A stretch of DNA of 55,645 nucleotides from Lachnospiraceae bacterium (GTDB lineage Bacteria; Bacillota; Clostridia; Lachnospirales; Lachnospiraceae). The notes beneath the pieces were generated by a model that was given only the letters and a program-made list of their open reading frames with translations, did no database searches and had not been told where the DNA came from. This document shows, piece by piece, positions 22,875 to 31,917 of this stretch. Position 1 is the stretch's first letter. The number at the start of each line of letters is the position of its first letter. Where the stretch lies: assembly GCA_017483735.1 (NCBI GenBank), contig JAFUVF010000020.1, positions 1-55,645 on the forward strand. The letters are read 5' to 3'. The position numbers were made by a program, and so were the translations under genes.

Positions 22875-25540
22875 GCCCGAAGAAGCTTATGGAATATATA
22901 AACGACCACAACAGGGATTTGTCGGAGAGAATGTTTGCGCTGGTCTCCGTATTTTCCGTGATAGTCCTGTCCGTGATATGGGTATGGGATGTGTTTATCG
23001 GAGAAAGCTGGCTTAAGCTGACTATTCTCGGGGGAGCGATAATAAGCATGATAGTCATTGTCGCACTTTCCATCCGGTTCAGGTTTGTACAGACAGGCGC
23101 TTTTTTGATAAGCCTTGCCATAATATTTATCGTGCTTCCTCTTGAATTTTTTACGGGAGGCGGCGTATACGGATGTACGCCCATCTGGTATGCCTTTTCA
23201 TTTATGTATGTGGGACTTAACGTGAAGGGAAAAAAGAAATTTTTCCTTATCGGCATGCTTCCCATATCGGCAATAGCCTGCTACTTAATAGCCTACTACA
23301 ATACAAGGCTTCTTACCAACCATATAATGAAGACGGCGTATCTGGATTCCATCGCATCCCTCATCGGAGTCGGGTTTCTTTTGTACCTCTCCGTGACGTA
23401 TATCGTGGGGCTGTTTAACAGCGAGAATGCATTGGCAAACAGACAGAAGGAGGAGATTGAAAACCTCAATATGTCACAGAACCGCTTCTTCTCCAGTATG
23501 AGCCACGAGATAAGAACGCCCATAAATACCATCATCGGGTTAAACGAGATGACTCTTAGGGAGAATATCTCTGATGAGGTTGCGGAGAATTCAATGAATA
23601 TCCAGTCCGCAAGTAAGATGCTTCTTGCCCTGATAAACGACATCCTCGATATGTCAAAGATAGAATCCGGCAAAATGGATATAGTTCCCGTGCCCTACAA
23701 TGTGGGAGATATGATGTCGGATATCGTAAATATGATATGGATACGTGCAAAGGAAAAGGGGCTGGAATTTCATATTGATATAGACACCAATATACCGACG
23801 AGACTTTACGGGGATGAGGTCAGGATTAAGCAGGTTCTCATAAACGTGTTAAACAATGCCGTAAAGTACACAAAGGAAGGCTCCGTGACCCTCTCAATCC
23901 AATGTAAGAAGGTGGAGGGCGGCAGAGTGGCGCTTCTGTACTCCGTGACGGACACAGGAATGGGTATTAAGAAGGAAAGCATTCCATATCTGTTTACCGC
24001 ATTCAAGCGTGTGGACGAGGAGGAGAACCGTCATATCGAGGGAACAGGCTTAGGACTCTCCATAGTTAAGCAGCTCGTTGAGCTTATGGGCGGCGAGATT
24101 TCGGTAAACAGTATATACACAAAGGGCTCCACCTTTATGATAGAGCTCATACAGGATATTGTGGATGAGAATGCCATCGGCGAGCTCAATCTCGAGACCA
24201 GACATTCCATCAATGCCTATGAGCATTATAAGCAGAGCTTTGAGGCGCCGGAGGCAAATGTGCTTGTCGTGGATGACAACGATACCAATATAATGGTTGC
24301 GGAGAAGCTCCTTAGAGACACCAAGGTAAAGGTGGATACGGCGCTAAGCGGCGAGGAAGCGCTTAAGAAAACTCTTGATAAGCATTATGACATAATACTT
24401 ATGGATCACCTGATGCCGATGATGGACGGCATCGAATGTCTGCACACCATACGCTCACAGTCCGGAGGCATGAACAGGGAGACCCCCATAATCGTAATGA
24501 CTGCAAATGCAGGCTCCGACAATCAGGCAATGTACAGAAGAGAGGGCTTTGACGGATATATACTTAAGCCCGTCAGCGGATCGTTACTTGAATCGGAGAT
24601 AGTGAAGCACCTTCCCAAGGAGCTTGTCAAGGTGCTTAATAATGATGCCGAGCTCGGAGAGATAATGCAGCCCATGGGAAGCACCCACAAGACCAAGATA
24701 CCGGTGCTCATCTCTACAGACAGCGTATGCGACCTTCCGAAGAATATGCTTGAACAGAGAGGGATTCCCGTACTGCCCTATCATGTGATTACCGAGGAGG
24801 GCGTATTTTTGGACGGTGTCGAGGCGGAGACGGAAGGAATCCTTTCCTATATGATAGACGGAGGAAGCGCTGCTTCCGAGGCGCCCACTGTCGAGGAATA
24901 CGAACAGTTCTTTGCGGAGAATCTCGAAAAGGCGCATCACATCATACATATTACTATGGCAAAGAATGTCAGCAAGGGCTTCGCAAACGCAAAGGAAGCG
25001 GCTACGGCATTCGACAATGTCACGGTAATAGATTCGGGAAATCTTACTCTCGGTATGGGATTTCTGGTACTGTATGCTTATTCCCTTACCAAGGAGGATG
25101 CTACGGTTGAGAGCCTCGTAAATAAGATAAAGGCCGCAAGACCCAGAATACATACGGATTTTGTCGTCGACAGCACGGAGTTCCTCGCAAGAAGCGGCAG
25201 GATAAACCACAGAGTGGATACCGTGTGCAGGATGCTGATGCTTCATCCTGTAATTACGCTAAAGAAAAACAGCATGAAGGTAAAGCGCATATATATAGGT
25301 ACAAGACTCCGCACCTGGAAAAATTTCATAAATGATTCCTTGGAAACACTGATTCCGATAGATGATAATCTTTTGTTTGTTCCCACCGCCGGTCAGTCCC
25401 TTGAGGAGCTGGATCAGATAAAGGAATGGGTAACAAAGAAGAAGCAGTTTAGGGAAATCAAATTCAAGCCCGCTTCCTCGGTAATAACCGTAAACTGCGG
25501 CCCCGGAAGCTTCGGTCTTGTATTCATGACGAAAGCGTAG
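22871..25540 (+). CDS. Membrane hybrid histidine kinase fused to a C-terminal DegV domain
   Basis: An 889-residue fusion. Residues about 20-190 hold about six to seven membrane helices. The kinase core follows with SMSHEIRTPINTI (His about 212), NVLNNAVKYTKEG, DTGMGIKKE and GTGLGLSIVKQL. A receiver has VLVVDDNDTN at about 470 and DHLMPMMDG with Asp about 512. From about residue 609 to the end lies a complete DegV domain of about 280 residues: PVLISTDSVCDLPKNML, GIPVLPYHV, GGSAASEAPTVEEYE, VIDSGNLTLGMGFLV and TDFVVDSTEFLARSGRI. DegV proteins bind fatty acids (for example FakB of the FakAB system). I read this as a lipid-responsive or lipid-reporting kinase. There is no DNA-binding output and no FakA here. 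It is translationally coupled to the kinase before it. Confidence 0.9.
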   Translation: MSPKKLMEYINDHNRDLSERMFALVSVFSVIVLSVIWVWDVFIGESWLKLTILGGAIISMIVIVALSIRFRFVQTGAFLISLAIIFIVLPLEFFTGGGVYGCTPIWYAFSFMYVGLNVKGKKKFFLIGMLPISAIACYLIAYYNTRLLTNHIMKTAYLDSIASLIGVGFLLYLSVTYIVGLFNSENALANRQKEEIENLNMSQNRFFSSMSHEIRTPINTIIGLNEMTLRENISDEVAENSMNIQSASKMLLALINDILDMSKIESGKMDIVPVPYNVGDMMSDIVNMIWIRAKEKGLEFHIDIDTNIPTRLYGDEVRIKQVLINVLNNAVKYTKEGSVTLSIQCKKVEGGRVALLYSVTDTGMGIKKESIPYLFTAFKRVDEEENRHIEGTGLGLSIVKQLVELMGGEISVNSIYTKGSTFMIELIQDIVDENAIGELNLETRHSINAYEHYKQSFEAPEANVLVVDDNDTNIMVAEKLLRDTKVKVDTALSGEEALKKTLDKHYDIILMDHLMPMMDGIECLHTIRSQSGGMNRETPIIVMTANAGSDNQAMYRREGFDGYILKPVSGSLLESEIVKHLPKELVKVLNNDAELGEIMQPMGSTHKTKIPVLISTDSVCDLPKNMLEQRGIPVLPYHVITEEGVFLDGVEAETEGILSYMIDGGSAASEAPTVEEYEQFFAENLEKAHHIIHITMAKNVSKGFANAKEAATAFDNVTVIDSGNLTLGMGFLVLYAYSLTKEDATVESLVNKIKAARPRIHTDFVVDSTEFLARSGRINHRVDTVCRMLMLHPVITLKKNSMKVKRIYIGTRLRTWKNFINDSLETLIPIDDNLLFVPTAGQSLEELDQIKEWVTKKKQFREIKFKPASSVITVNCGPGSFGLVFMTKA

Positions 25541-25549
25541 GAGAAAGAA

Positions 25550-26947
25550 ATGTCCAATGAAAATAAAATGGGGACGATGCCGGTAAATAAGCTTCTCTTA
25601 TCCATGGCATTGCCTCTTATGATATCTAACTTTGTTCAGGCGCTGTATAACGTGGTGGACAGCATATTTGTGTCGAGGATTACCACGGATGAGGTAGTGC
25701 TTGATGAGCTTGGGAATACCGTATCTGCGGGAACGGACGCCATAAGCGCTCTGGGGCTTGCGTTCCCCATACAGATAATAATAATCGCACTCGGTATGGG
25801 AACCGCAGTAGGCGTAAGTTCCGTATTGTCCCGTGCTCTCGGCGAGAAGGATCAGCATACGGCGGACTCTGCTGCGATGCACGGAATAGTGTTGATGGTA
25901 TTTGCATATGCAATATCACTTTCCATAGGTGTATTCGGCTCACAGTGGATAATTGCGGCGCAGGGCGCTCTGGGAAGGCAGCTTGAATACGGCGCAACAT
26001 ATCTTCGCATAGTCTGTACGCTAAGTATTGCGGTGTATATGGAGATAATGCTGGAAAGAATACTCCAGTCCACGGGACGCACAGTGCTCTCGATGATACC
26101 GCAGCTTACTGGAGCCGTCATAAACTGCATAATGGATCCGATACTCATATACGGACTTTTGGGCGCACCGAAGCTTGGCGTCGCCGGGGCGGCTTACGCC
26201 ACGGTGTTCGGTCAGGTTGTGGCAAGCTGTATCGCCGTATACTTCAATGTACACAAAAACAAGGACATACATTTTACCTTCAATGGCTTTAGGTTTGATA
26301 CAAAGCTTGTGGGAAATATACTTACCGTGGGCGCTCCCGCCATATGTATGCAGGCGGTGGGCTCCGTTATGAATTTCGGCATGAACTATATACTCCTGGG
26401 GCTCAACCGCAGCGCAGTAGCGGTATTTACAGTATATTACAAGCTCCAGAGCTTCTTCTTTATGCCGCTCTTCGGATTAAATAACGCTCTTGTGCCGATA
26501 ATAGGCTACAATTACGGGGCAAGACATAAGGACAGACTAAAAAAGGCTCACAAGCTTGCCCTTATCTATGGCTTTGTGATGATATTCATAGGCTTTCTGG
26601 CGTTTGAAATCATACCGGACAAGCTGATACTCATCTTCGATACAGGGGATAATGCCCTGCTTACCCTTGGGGTACCGGCGCTTCGAAAGATAGGCTTCCA
26701 CTATCTCTTTGCATGGTACTGCATCCTCACGGGAGGCGTATTCCAGGCATTGGGGAACGGTATATACAGTATGATAAATTCTCTGTCGAGACAGCTGATA
26801 GTCCTGCTTCCCGCTGCATATATCCTCGGGCGGATCGGAGGGGTGGATATGGTATGGTGGTCCTTCCCTATAGCGGAGGTGGCATCGCTTCTGGTTACGC
26901 TGTATTTCTATACAAGGATAGACAAAAAGATAATAAGGCAGATGTAG
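25550..26947 (+). CDS. MATE-family efflux transporter
   Basis: A 465-residue membrane protein with the 12-helix pattern of MATE exporters. It opens with the typical MGTMPVNKLLLSMALPLMIS, has QALYNVVDSIFVSR in helix 1-2 and PLFGLNNALVPIIGYNYGA at the matching position in the second half. It should expel drugs or metabolites in exchange for Na+ or H+. The substrate is unknown. TAGGAG lies before ATG 25550, 9 nt after the kinase-DegV gene, so it probably belongs to the same transcript and could export a product linked to that signal. Confidence 0.93.
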   Translation: MSNENKMGTMPVNKLLLSMALPLMISNFVQALYNVVDSIFVSRITTDEVVLDELGNTVSAGTDAISALGLAFPIQIIIIALGMGTAVGVSSVLSRALGEKDQHTADSAAMHGIVLMVFAYAISLSIGVFGSQWIIAAQGALGRQLEYGATYLRIVCTLSIAVYMEIMLERILQSTGRTVLSMIPQLTGAVINCIMDPILIYGLLGAPKLGVAGAAYATVFGQVVASCIAVYFNVHKNKDIHFTFNGFRFDTKLVGNILTVGAPAICMQAVGSVMNFGMNYILLGLNRSAVAVFTVYYKLQSFFFMPLFGLNNALVPIIGYNYGARHKDRLKKAHKLALIYGFVMIFIGFLAFEIIPDKLILIFDTGDNALLTLGVPALRKIGFHYLFAWYCILTGGVFQALGNGIYSMINSLSRQLIVLLPAAYILGRIGGVDMVWWSFPIAEVASLLVTLYFYTRIDKKIIRQM

Positions 26948-26955
26948 GGGTATAA

Positions 26956-28452
26956 ATGGCGATATCTGCACTCTATGACAGACTTATATCGAATTCAAGT
27001 GTGGCGATGGATATTTTGTCCATCTCCATTATGCTTATAGCGGGCTTTTTGATGACGAGAATCACAAAGAGACTTAAGCTCCCCAATGTTACCGCATATA
27101 TCGTGGCGGGAATCTTGATAGGTCCCTTTGCGCTCAATCTGATTCCGAAGTCCTTCGTAGACGGCACGGATTTCCTTCCGGATATTGCCCTTGCATTTAT
27201 CGCCTTCGGCACCGGAGAGTTTTTTAGGTTTGAGACACTTAAAAAGAACGGCGCAAAGGTATTTGTGATTACCCTCTTCGAGGCGCTTATCGCAACACTA
27301 TTTGTATTTGTGCTCTGCTTCTTTCTGTTCGGATTGTCGCTTCCGTTCTCACTTGTGCTTGCTTCACTTGCGGCGGCAACTGCGCCTGCATCCACAATGA
27401 TGACCATACGCCAGACCCATGCTAAGGGCGAGTTTGTCGATACGCTTTTGCAGGTTGTGGCGCTTGATGATATGGTGGGGCTTGTGGCGTACAGCGTCGC
27501 AATATCCGTGGCAACGGCGGCAATGTCCGGCAGGGATATTGATGTCGCAAGCTCGCTCATACCCTTCTTTATCAATATCGGAGTGTTAGCTTTGGGCGCA
27601 TTCTTCGGATTTTTGACCTATGTATTTATGAAGACCAGACATTCCACCGACAACCGGCTGATAATCGCCATTGCGATGCTCTTCTCCTTCTGTGGAATCT
27701 GTGCGGTGCTTGAGACCTCGCCGCTTCTTGGCTGCATGGCAATGGGCACCGTGTATATCAATATGACAGAGGATGACAAGCTCTTTAAGCAGCTTAATTA
27801 TTTCAGCCCGCCGATACTTATGCTCTTCTTCGTGCGCTCAGGAGTAAGCTTTGACTTGGGAGCGCTTTTCGATAAGGGCTCTGTCGGAAGGATTCCGTTG
27901 ATTTATGTCGGTGTCGGATATTTCGTGGTAAGGATCCTCGGAAAATATGTCGGCGCATACTCCGGAAGCCATATTGTGGGAGCCTCCGATAAGGTCAAAA
28001 AATATCTGGGGCTTGCACTCATCCCCCAGGCGGGCGTGGCTATCGGGCTTGCGGAGCTGGGCGCAAGAACTCTGGGCGGAGATATCGGAAGAGCCCTGAT
28101 GACGATAATCCTCGCATCAAGCGTGCTGTACGAGCTGATTGGACCCGCTGCGGCGAAGGCAGCGCTGTATCTGTCAGGCTCCTACGGGGAGGAGGACAGG
28201 GAGCAAAAGGATGATGATGCTCCGAATGATATAGATGTAAAGATTTATATCGCAAGCGGCTATGACAATGTGGAGGAGAGACTCTACACCGAGGGTGCGG
28301 AGGAATATTACGAAAGTCAGGGCGCGAGCGGGGATAAGACAAAGAAATCCGCTAAATCAAAGAAAAAGGCACAGAATAAAAACGGGAAAGCCTCCGACAA
28401 AAAGAATAAGGGCGGCAGAAAGAGCGGGAGCAAGAAAAAGAAGAGGAAGTGA
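26956..28452 (+). CDS. Cation:proton antiporter (CPA2-type) with basic C-terminal tail
   Basis: A 498-residue protein with about 12 membrane helices in the first 400 residues and the CPA2 features VTAYIVAGILIGPFALNLI, AATAPASTMMTIR and VVALDDMVGLVAYS (aspartates of the ion site). It exchanges Na+ or K+ for protons. After about residue 410 a cytoplasmic tail follows, first acidic (EEDREQKDDDAPNDIDVKIY) then very lysine-rich (KKSAKSKKKAQNKNGKASDK and onward), with no TrkA domain. The tail may bind nucleic acid, lipid head groups or a partner. It starts 8 nt after the MATE stop. It ends 6 nt from a convergent minus-strand gene with no clear terminator. Confidence 0.9.
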   Translation: MAISALYDRLISNSSVAMDILSISIMLIAGFLMTRITKRLKLPNVTAYIVAGILIGPFALNLIPKSFVDGTDFLPDIALAFIAFGTGEFFRFETLKKNGAKVFVITLFEALIATLFVFVLCFFLFGLSLPFSLVLASLAAATAPASTMMTIRQTHAKGEFVDTLLQVVALDDMVGLVAYSVAISVATAAMSGRDIDVASSLIPFFINIGVLALGAFFGFLTYVFMKTRHSTDNRLIIAIAMLFSFCGICAVLETSPLLGCMAMGTVYINMTEDDKLFKQLNYFSPPILMLFFVRSGVSFDLGALFDKGSVGRIPLIYVGVGYFVVRILGKYVGAYSGSHIVGASDKVKKYLGLALIPQAGVAIGLAELGARTLGGDIGRALMTIILASSVLYELIGPAAAKAALYLSGSYGEEDREQKDDDAPNDIDVKIYIASGYDNVEERLYTEGAEEYYESQGASGDKTKKSAKSKKKAQNKNGKASDKKNKGGRKSGSKKKKRK

Positions 28453-28458
28453 TTTACT

Positions 28459-29589
28459 TCAAGGGTTACAATTCTTACACGGCGAATATCCTTGCGCTAT
28501 TATAGTGTCTCTGGAATCATTGGAAGTAATTTTATTTGAATCCTTCATCTGCTTAACGCTTTTACATGACGCATAATGAAATTTGTGCGTGTTGCTGTTG
28601 AGAATATATGTATAAGAGGCAGTCTGCGCTGTCGGAGTAGTCTCCGTGCTTTTTTGCACGGAAGCATTTTTATTTGTATTGTTATTTGCGAGCGGAGTAT
28701 CTGTGCCGGCGTTTTTGGACGGTGTTACGGTAATTGTCTTTCCGTCGCTCTTGCATATAATATCGCCGTTAATATCTGTGCGGAATGTCTTTACATCTGC
28801 GTCACGCAGTCTGCTCAACACATCATCGGTGGGATGACCGTATTGATTATCTGCGCCAACAGAAATAATTGCATACTCGGGTGCCACCTCCCTGAGCCAA
28901 TAATATGAAGTGGAGTATTTGCTGCCATGATGAGCGATTTTGATAAGTGTACTGTGTAAATCCGCTTTTGAGTCGATAATTTCCCTCTCCTCGTCAAATT
29001 CCGCATCCCCTGTAAGCAAAAATGAGGTTTCGCCATAGACGATTCGCAGAACTATAGAATTGTTGTTTGATTCTTCCGAGGCGGAGACAGGACCTAAAAC
29101 ATATACGGAGGCGCTTCCGAGCATAAAGGTATCTCCGGCAGCAGGAACTGTAATCTGCTTATTTTGCTTTTGGAGATATTTCAAAAAGCTCTGAAAGGTC
29201 TTTGTAGTATGTGTTGTGACAGGAGAAAGCGCCGTGCCGACAGCAGCATAGTTTAATGCGGCGGAAAGTCCGCCGATATGGTCTGCGTCCGGATGTGTGG
29301 CAACTATATAGTCGAGATACGTAATTTTTCTGTTCTTTAAATATGTGTAAATGAGGTCGGACTTCTTTGAACCTCCGCCGTCGACAAGCATATAATGTCC
29401 GTCACATTCGACCAAAGCGGCATCGCCCTGTCCCACATCAATGAAATCTATCTGAAAGGTTGATGAAGCTGCAAGCTCTTTTGCAGGAATACTGATTGAT
29501 TTTGAGGCATAAGCGTCCGGCATAGCCAGAGAAAGGACAGCTATGATTGACAATATGGATGAGAGCAGGGTTCTTTTAAGGCTTTTCAT
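28459..29589 (-). CDS. Exported metallo-beta-lactamase-fold hydrolase with C-terminal Ada-like zinc domain
   Basis: A 376-residue protein. Residues 1-28 are a signal peptide (LLSSILSIIAVLSLAMPDAYA). A ComEC/Rec2-like metallo-beta-lactamase domain covers about 45-285 with VATHPDADHIGGLSAAL (metal motif HxDxDH), DVGQGDAALVE and IAHHGSKYS. A T/N-rich linker follows, then a 50-residue domain KFHYASCKSVKQMK...GYSPCKNCNP with cysteines at four positions, like the Ada metal-binding fold found on secreted nucleases. It may hydrolyse nucleotides or DNA outside the cell, without the ComEC channel. AAAGGAG precedes the start. The same small domain recurs in a remnant at 34160-34395. Confidence 0.85.
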   Translation of the reverse strand: MKSLKRTLLSSILSIIAVLSLAMPDAYASKSISIPAKELAASSTFQIDFIDVGQGDAALVECDGHYMLVDGGGSKKSDLIYTYLKNRKITYLDYIVATHPDADHIGGLSAALNYAAVGTALSPVTTHTTKTFQSFLKYLQKQNKQITVPAAGDTFMLGSASVYVLGPVSASEESNNNSIVLRIVYGETSFLLTGDAEFDEEREIIDSKADLHSTLIKIAHHGSKYSTSYYWLREVAPEYAIISVGADNQYGHPTDDVLSRLRDADVKTFRTDINGDIICKSDGKTITVTPSKNAGTDTPLANNNTNKNASVQKSTETTPTAQTASYTYILNSNTHKFHYASCKSVKQMKDSNKITSNDSRDTIIAQGYSPCKNCNP

Positions 29590-29629
29590 AGGGGCTCCTT
29601 TCAGAAATCTTTACAGCTAGGCTATTAAA

Positions 29630-30409
29630 CTAATACGGTGGAAATGTAGCATTCCACATATCATTACCATAGCATCCAGAGCTACCACAGCAATTGGGAT
29701 ACCCCAAAGATGCGGTTGGCGGTTTTGGTTTATTTTCAGTTGCTAATCGTATTTCATCAATTGTCATTTTTTTATACTTACTATCTTCAGCGTCTAAATT
29801 TATATGCGGATTATTACAGCCTGTTTTATGCTTTTTTGAGCTATCATATTTATGAACTTGCCATGTTTCAGTATTAAAGACAAAATATTCTTCTTTATCA
29901 GAGGTTTCTATTATCATAGTTACCTCCGGCGTCGAAATCACGCTCGGAGCTTCCGTGGGTTGAGGTTGAGGGGTATATTCAACCGCCGGCGCAGGGGTTG
30001 GAACGAAGGTGGAAGCCTGTTCAGCTACAGGTAACTGCGTGGAGGCAGGCGGCTGTGTCACTATCAGAGCAGGCGTCGGTGTATATACTGTATATATATT
30101 TCCTCCCGGTGCATATGTGGCTACCGTGCCATTGTTCTGTACAGCAGAAGGAGTCTGCTTCGACACATATCGCATAGGAGTGACGTGAGCGGTAGGAACC
30201 GTTTCTGAATAATTATAGCCTGCATCATAAGGCGTAGCTATCACTTCCGGAGCGTAATTGCGTTCCGTGGATACAAGCTTTTTTGAGGACGAGGCTGAAA
30301 CCGTAAGATTTCCGCTGCTATATGCCACAGCAGCCACTACTGCGGCAAATACCATAGACCCAGCAAATATCATCTCCGGAATTGTAACTTTGTCTGAATT
30401 TCTGCCCAT
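29630..30409 (-). CDS. Surface protein, unknown function, P/T-rich stalk and cysteine-rich end
   Basis: A 259-residue protein with one N-terminal membrane segment (MIFAGSMVFAAVVAAVAYSS, about residues 13-32), then a long proline/threonine-rich outside stretch (about 80-165, several PTPA-like blocks) and a C-terminal domain of about 90 residues. The latter begins EEYFVFNTETWQVHKYDSSK with cysteines in HKTGCNNPH and YPNCCGSSGCYG. The YFVFNT..WQVHK start resembles YILNSNTHKFHYASC of the preceding exported protein, so a diverged Ada-like fold is possible. I do not recognise the family. GGAGAGGA precedes the start. Its promoter box is nearly identical to that of 34448-35548, suggesting co-regulation. 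Confidence 0.7.
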   Translation of the reverse strand: MGRNSDKVTIPEMIFAGSMVFAAVVAAVAYSSGNLTVSASSSKKLVSTERNYAPEVIATPYDAGYNYSETVPTAHVTPMRYVSKQTPSAVQNNGTVATYAPGGNIYTVYTPTPALIVTQPPASTQLPVAEQASTFVPTPAPAVEYTPQPQPTEAPSVISTPEVTMIIETSDKEEYFVFNTETWQVHKYDSSKKHKTGCNNPHINLDAEDSKYKKMTIDEIRLATENKPKPPTASLGYPNCCGSSGCYGNDMWNATFPPY

Positions 30410-30425
30410 AAATCCTCTCCGTATC

Positions 30426-30462
30426 TATATCCTACTTTATCATACTTTGCACGATTAAACAA
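30426..30462 (-). promoter_or_regulatory. Promoter with shared 23-bp box (copy 1)
   Basis: On the minus strand: TTGTTT (30462-30457), a 17-nt spacer and TAAAGT (30439-30434), preceded by TGA to give an extended -10. The 23 bp at 30426-30448 are identical to 35570-35592, which lies in the same place before another minus-strand membrane-protein gene. Confidence 0.6.
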
Positions 30463-30545
30463 CCTTCCTTGTCTTAATTTTACCAGAAAAAGGTCATAAA
30501 TGTTGCCACCCCTGCGGGAGCAATGTGAACTGTGAGAAAGAACTC

Positions 30546-30574
30546 TTGAAAATACATCGGTCAACCGATATAAT
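30546..30574 (+). promoter_or_regulatory. Promoter with operator before the XRE/nucleotidyltransferase module
   Basis: TTGAAA (30546-30551), a 17-nt spacer and TATAAT (30569-30574). Inside it ATCGGT-CA-ACCGAT (30556-30569) is a perfect inverted repeat that overlaps the -10, an ideal site for autorepression by the XRE protein encoded downstream. Confidence 0.75.
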
Positions 30575-30598
30575 TGTAATCAGGGAGGGAAATTTGCC

Positions 30599-31171
30599 AT
30601 GCTGATTAAAGAAAAGCTAAAAGAAAAGAATATGTCAATGTATCGCCTTAGCAAAGAAAGCGGTGTGCCACAGACGACTATTAACGATATATGCAGTGGG
30701 AAAGCAGATATTGAAAAATGTACTGTCGGGACACTATATCGTCTTGCGAAGGTACTGAATGTTTCGATGGAGGATATTTTGGAGTCCTCCAGAGAAGAAT
30801 ACCGCAGTTCCTTTGAGATTTTCAAGAGCAATACGTGCCATCATGTGAAGGATATGGGAGATATTGATTTTATGATTCATGTTCTGGAATCGGATGAAAT
30901 AAGGTCTCTTTATGAAAAGCATTGGTATCCGGAGGCATTGTATCTGCTTGCGATGTTGGATTATCTATCGCGGGTGAACGATATTCCTGTCTGTACAAAG
31001 TACAATGATATACGCTCACGGAGGTTAAAGAATCCGATTTATCCGGTCGGTGTTCTCCTTGCAGGTGAAGTTATGAAGACGGAAGAGACTAAGAAGAAAG
31101 CTGAGGAAGAAGCAATTCCGGAGTTTAGGAGATTCAACATTATTGAGAGTGAGGTAAGGAATGTTATCTGA
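30599..31171 (+). CDS. XRE-family regulator, probable antitoxin of nucleotidyltransferase module
   Basis: A 190-residue protein. Residues 1-62 form a helix-turn-helix of the XRE/Cro type (KNMSMYRLSKESGVPQTTIN followed by DICSGKADIEKCTVGTLYRLA). The rest is a conserved helical extension (HVLESDEIRSLYEKHWYPEA and YDIRSR-like stretch) commonly seen in antitoxin-like XRE proteins that precede a DUF6036 nucleotidyltransferase gene. The start has a GGGAGGG site. The end overlaps the next start by 11 nt, so the two are translationally coupled. Its promoter carries a palindromic operator, implying autoregulation. The antitoxin role is inferred from arrangement. Confidence 0.8.
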   Translation: MLIKEKLKEKNMSMYRLSKESGVPQTTINDICSGKADIEKCTVGTLYRLAKVLNVSMEDILESSREEYRSSFEIFKSNTCHHVKDMGDIDFMIHVLESDEIRSLYEKHWYPEALYLLAMLDYLSRVNDIPVCTKYNDIRSRRLKNPIYPVGVLLAGEVMKTEETKKKAEEEAIPEFRRFNIIESEVRNVI

Positions 31172-31766
31172 CAAACCATTTACGAAAGAAAACCTCGATT
31201 TGTATTTGAAGGAACTGGCAAAGGAATATAGAAAACGAAGCGGAAAGAATACGCCTGCAGAAATCATACTGATAGGCGGTGCCTCCGTTGTGATTAATTA
31301 TGGTTTCCGTGAGATGACCTATGATGCGGATGCAATAATTACCGCCTCATCCTATATGAAGGATGCAATCAATTATGTTGGGGATAAATATGGTCTGCCT
31401 AACGGGTGGATAAATGATGATTTTAAAAAGACAGAAAGCTATACCGCAGGGATTTCACAGTATGCCGAATACTATAGGACATTTTCCAATATTGTGACAT
31501 TTAGAACGATTTCCGGGGAATATCTGGTAGCGATGAAACTAAAATCCGGTAGAAAATATAAGTATGATATGTCAGACATAATAGGCGTACTTTGGGAGCA
31601 GGAGAAGAAAGGAGATCCTCTTACTTTAGACAGGATTAAGAAGGCTGTATGTAATCTTTACGGGTCGTATGAATCGCTTTCCGAGGATATCAGGAGGTAT
31701 ATAGAAAGTGCTCTTGAGACTGGGATTATGAGAAACTATATTCTCGTACTCGTCAGTACGAGTTGA
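31161..31766 (+). CDS. DUF6036-type nucleotidyltransferase, probable toxin, C-terminus frameshifted
   Basis: The frame encodes 201 residues of a nucleotidyltransferase-fold protein: EIILIGGASVVINYGFREMT followed by YDADAI (GG...G...T.D.D catalytic pattern, about residues 32-57), then YLVAMKLKSGRKYKYDMSDI. Such proteins partner with XRE antitoxins and may add nucleotides to tRNA or another target (family knowledge, AbiEii/MenA-like). The reading frame ends in an unnatural tail (IMRNYILVLVSTS). One base added in the GGG at 31722-31724 would instead give TGDYEKLYSRTRQYELKNKE and continue in a sensible charged sequence ending DVYYY at 31885. The gene is thus probably frameshifted by loss of one G, or the sequence has an error. 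The catalytic part is intact. Confidence 0.75.
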   Translation: MLSDKPFTKENLDLYLKELAKEYRKRSGKNTPAEIILIGGASVVINYGFREMTYDADAIITASSYMKDAINYVGDKYGLPNGWINDDFKKTESYTAGISQYAEYYRTFSNIVTFRTISGEYLVAMKLKSGRKYKYDMSDIIGVLWEQEKKGDPLTLDRIKKAVCNLYGSYESLSEDIRRYIESALETGIMRNYILVLVSTS

Positions 31767-31881
31767 AAAATAAAGAGAATCTTCTTGAGTATCAGGAGGA
31801 AAAACCAGGAGTGGTTAGTGGGGATAACGTAGATGATATTATTGCAGCCCTTAGAAAGAAGAAAAAGGATGTTTATTATTA

Positions 31882-31910
31882 TTGACATTCTATCATAAAC
31901 TGTTTATATT
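31882..31910 (+). promoter_or_regulatory. hipBA promoter with palindromic operator, likely leaderless start
   Basis: TTGACA (31882-31887), a 17-nt spacer and TATATT (31905-31910). ATAAACTGTTTAT (31895-31907) is a perfect palindrome overlapping the -10. Transcription should start about 31917-31918, on the A of the hipB-like ATG, with no ribosome binding site. Confidence 0.75.
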
Positions 31911-31917
31911 AATAATC

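Noticed and set aside
30497..30525. Imperfect hairpin around TTGCCACCCCTGCGGGAGCAA
   Set aside because: It lacks a T-tract in either direction and is not well paired; the shared TGTTGCCACC with 35821 may be chance or a remnant.
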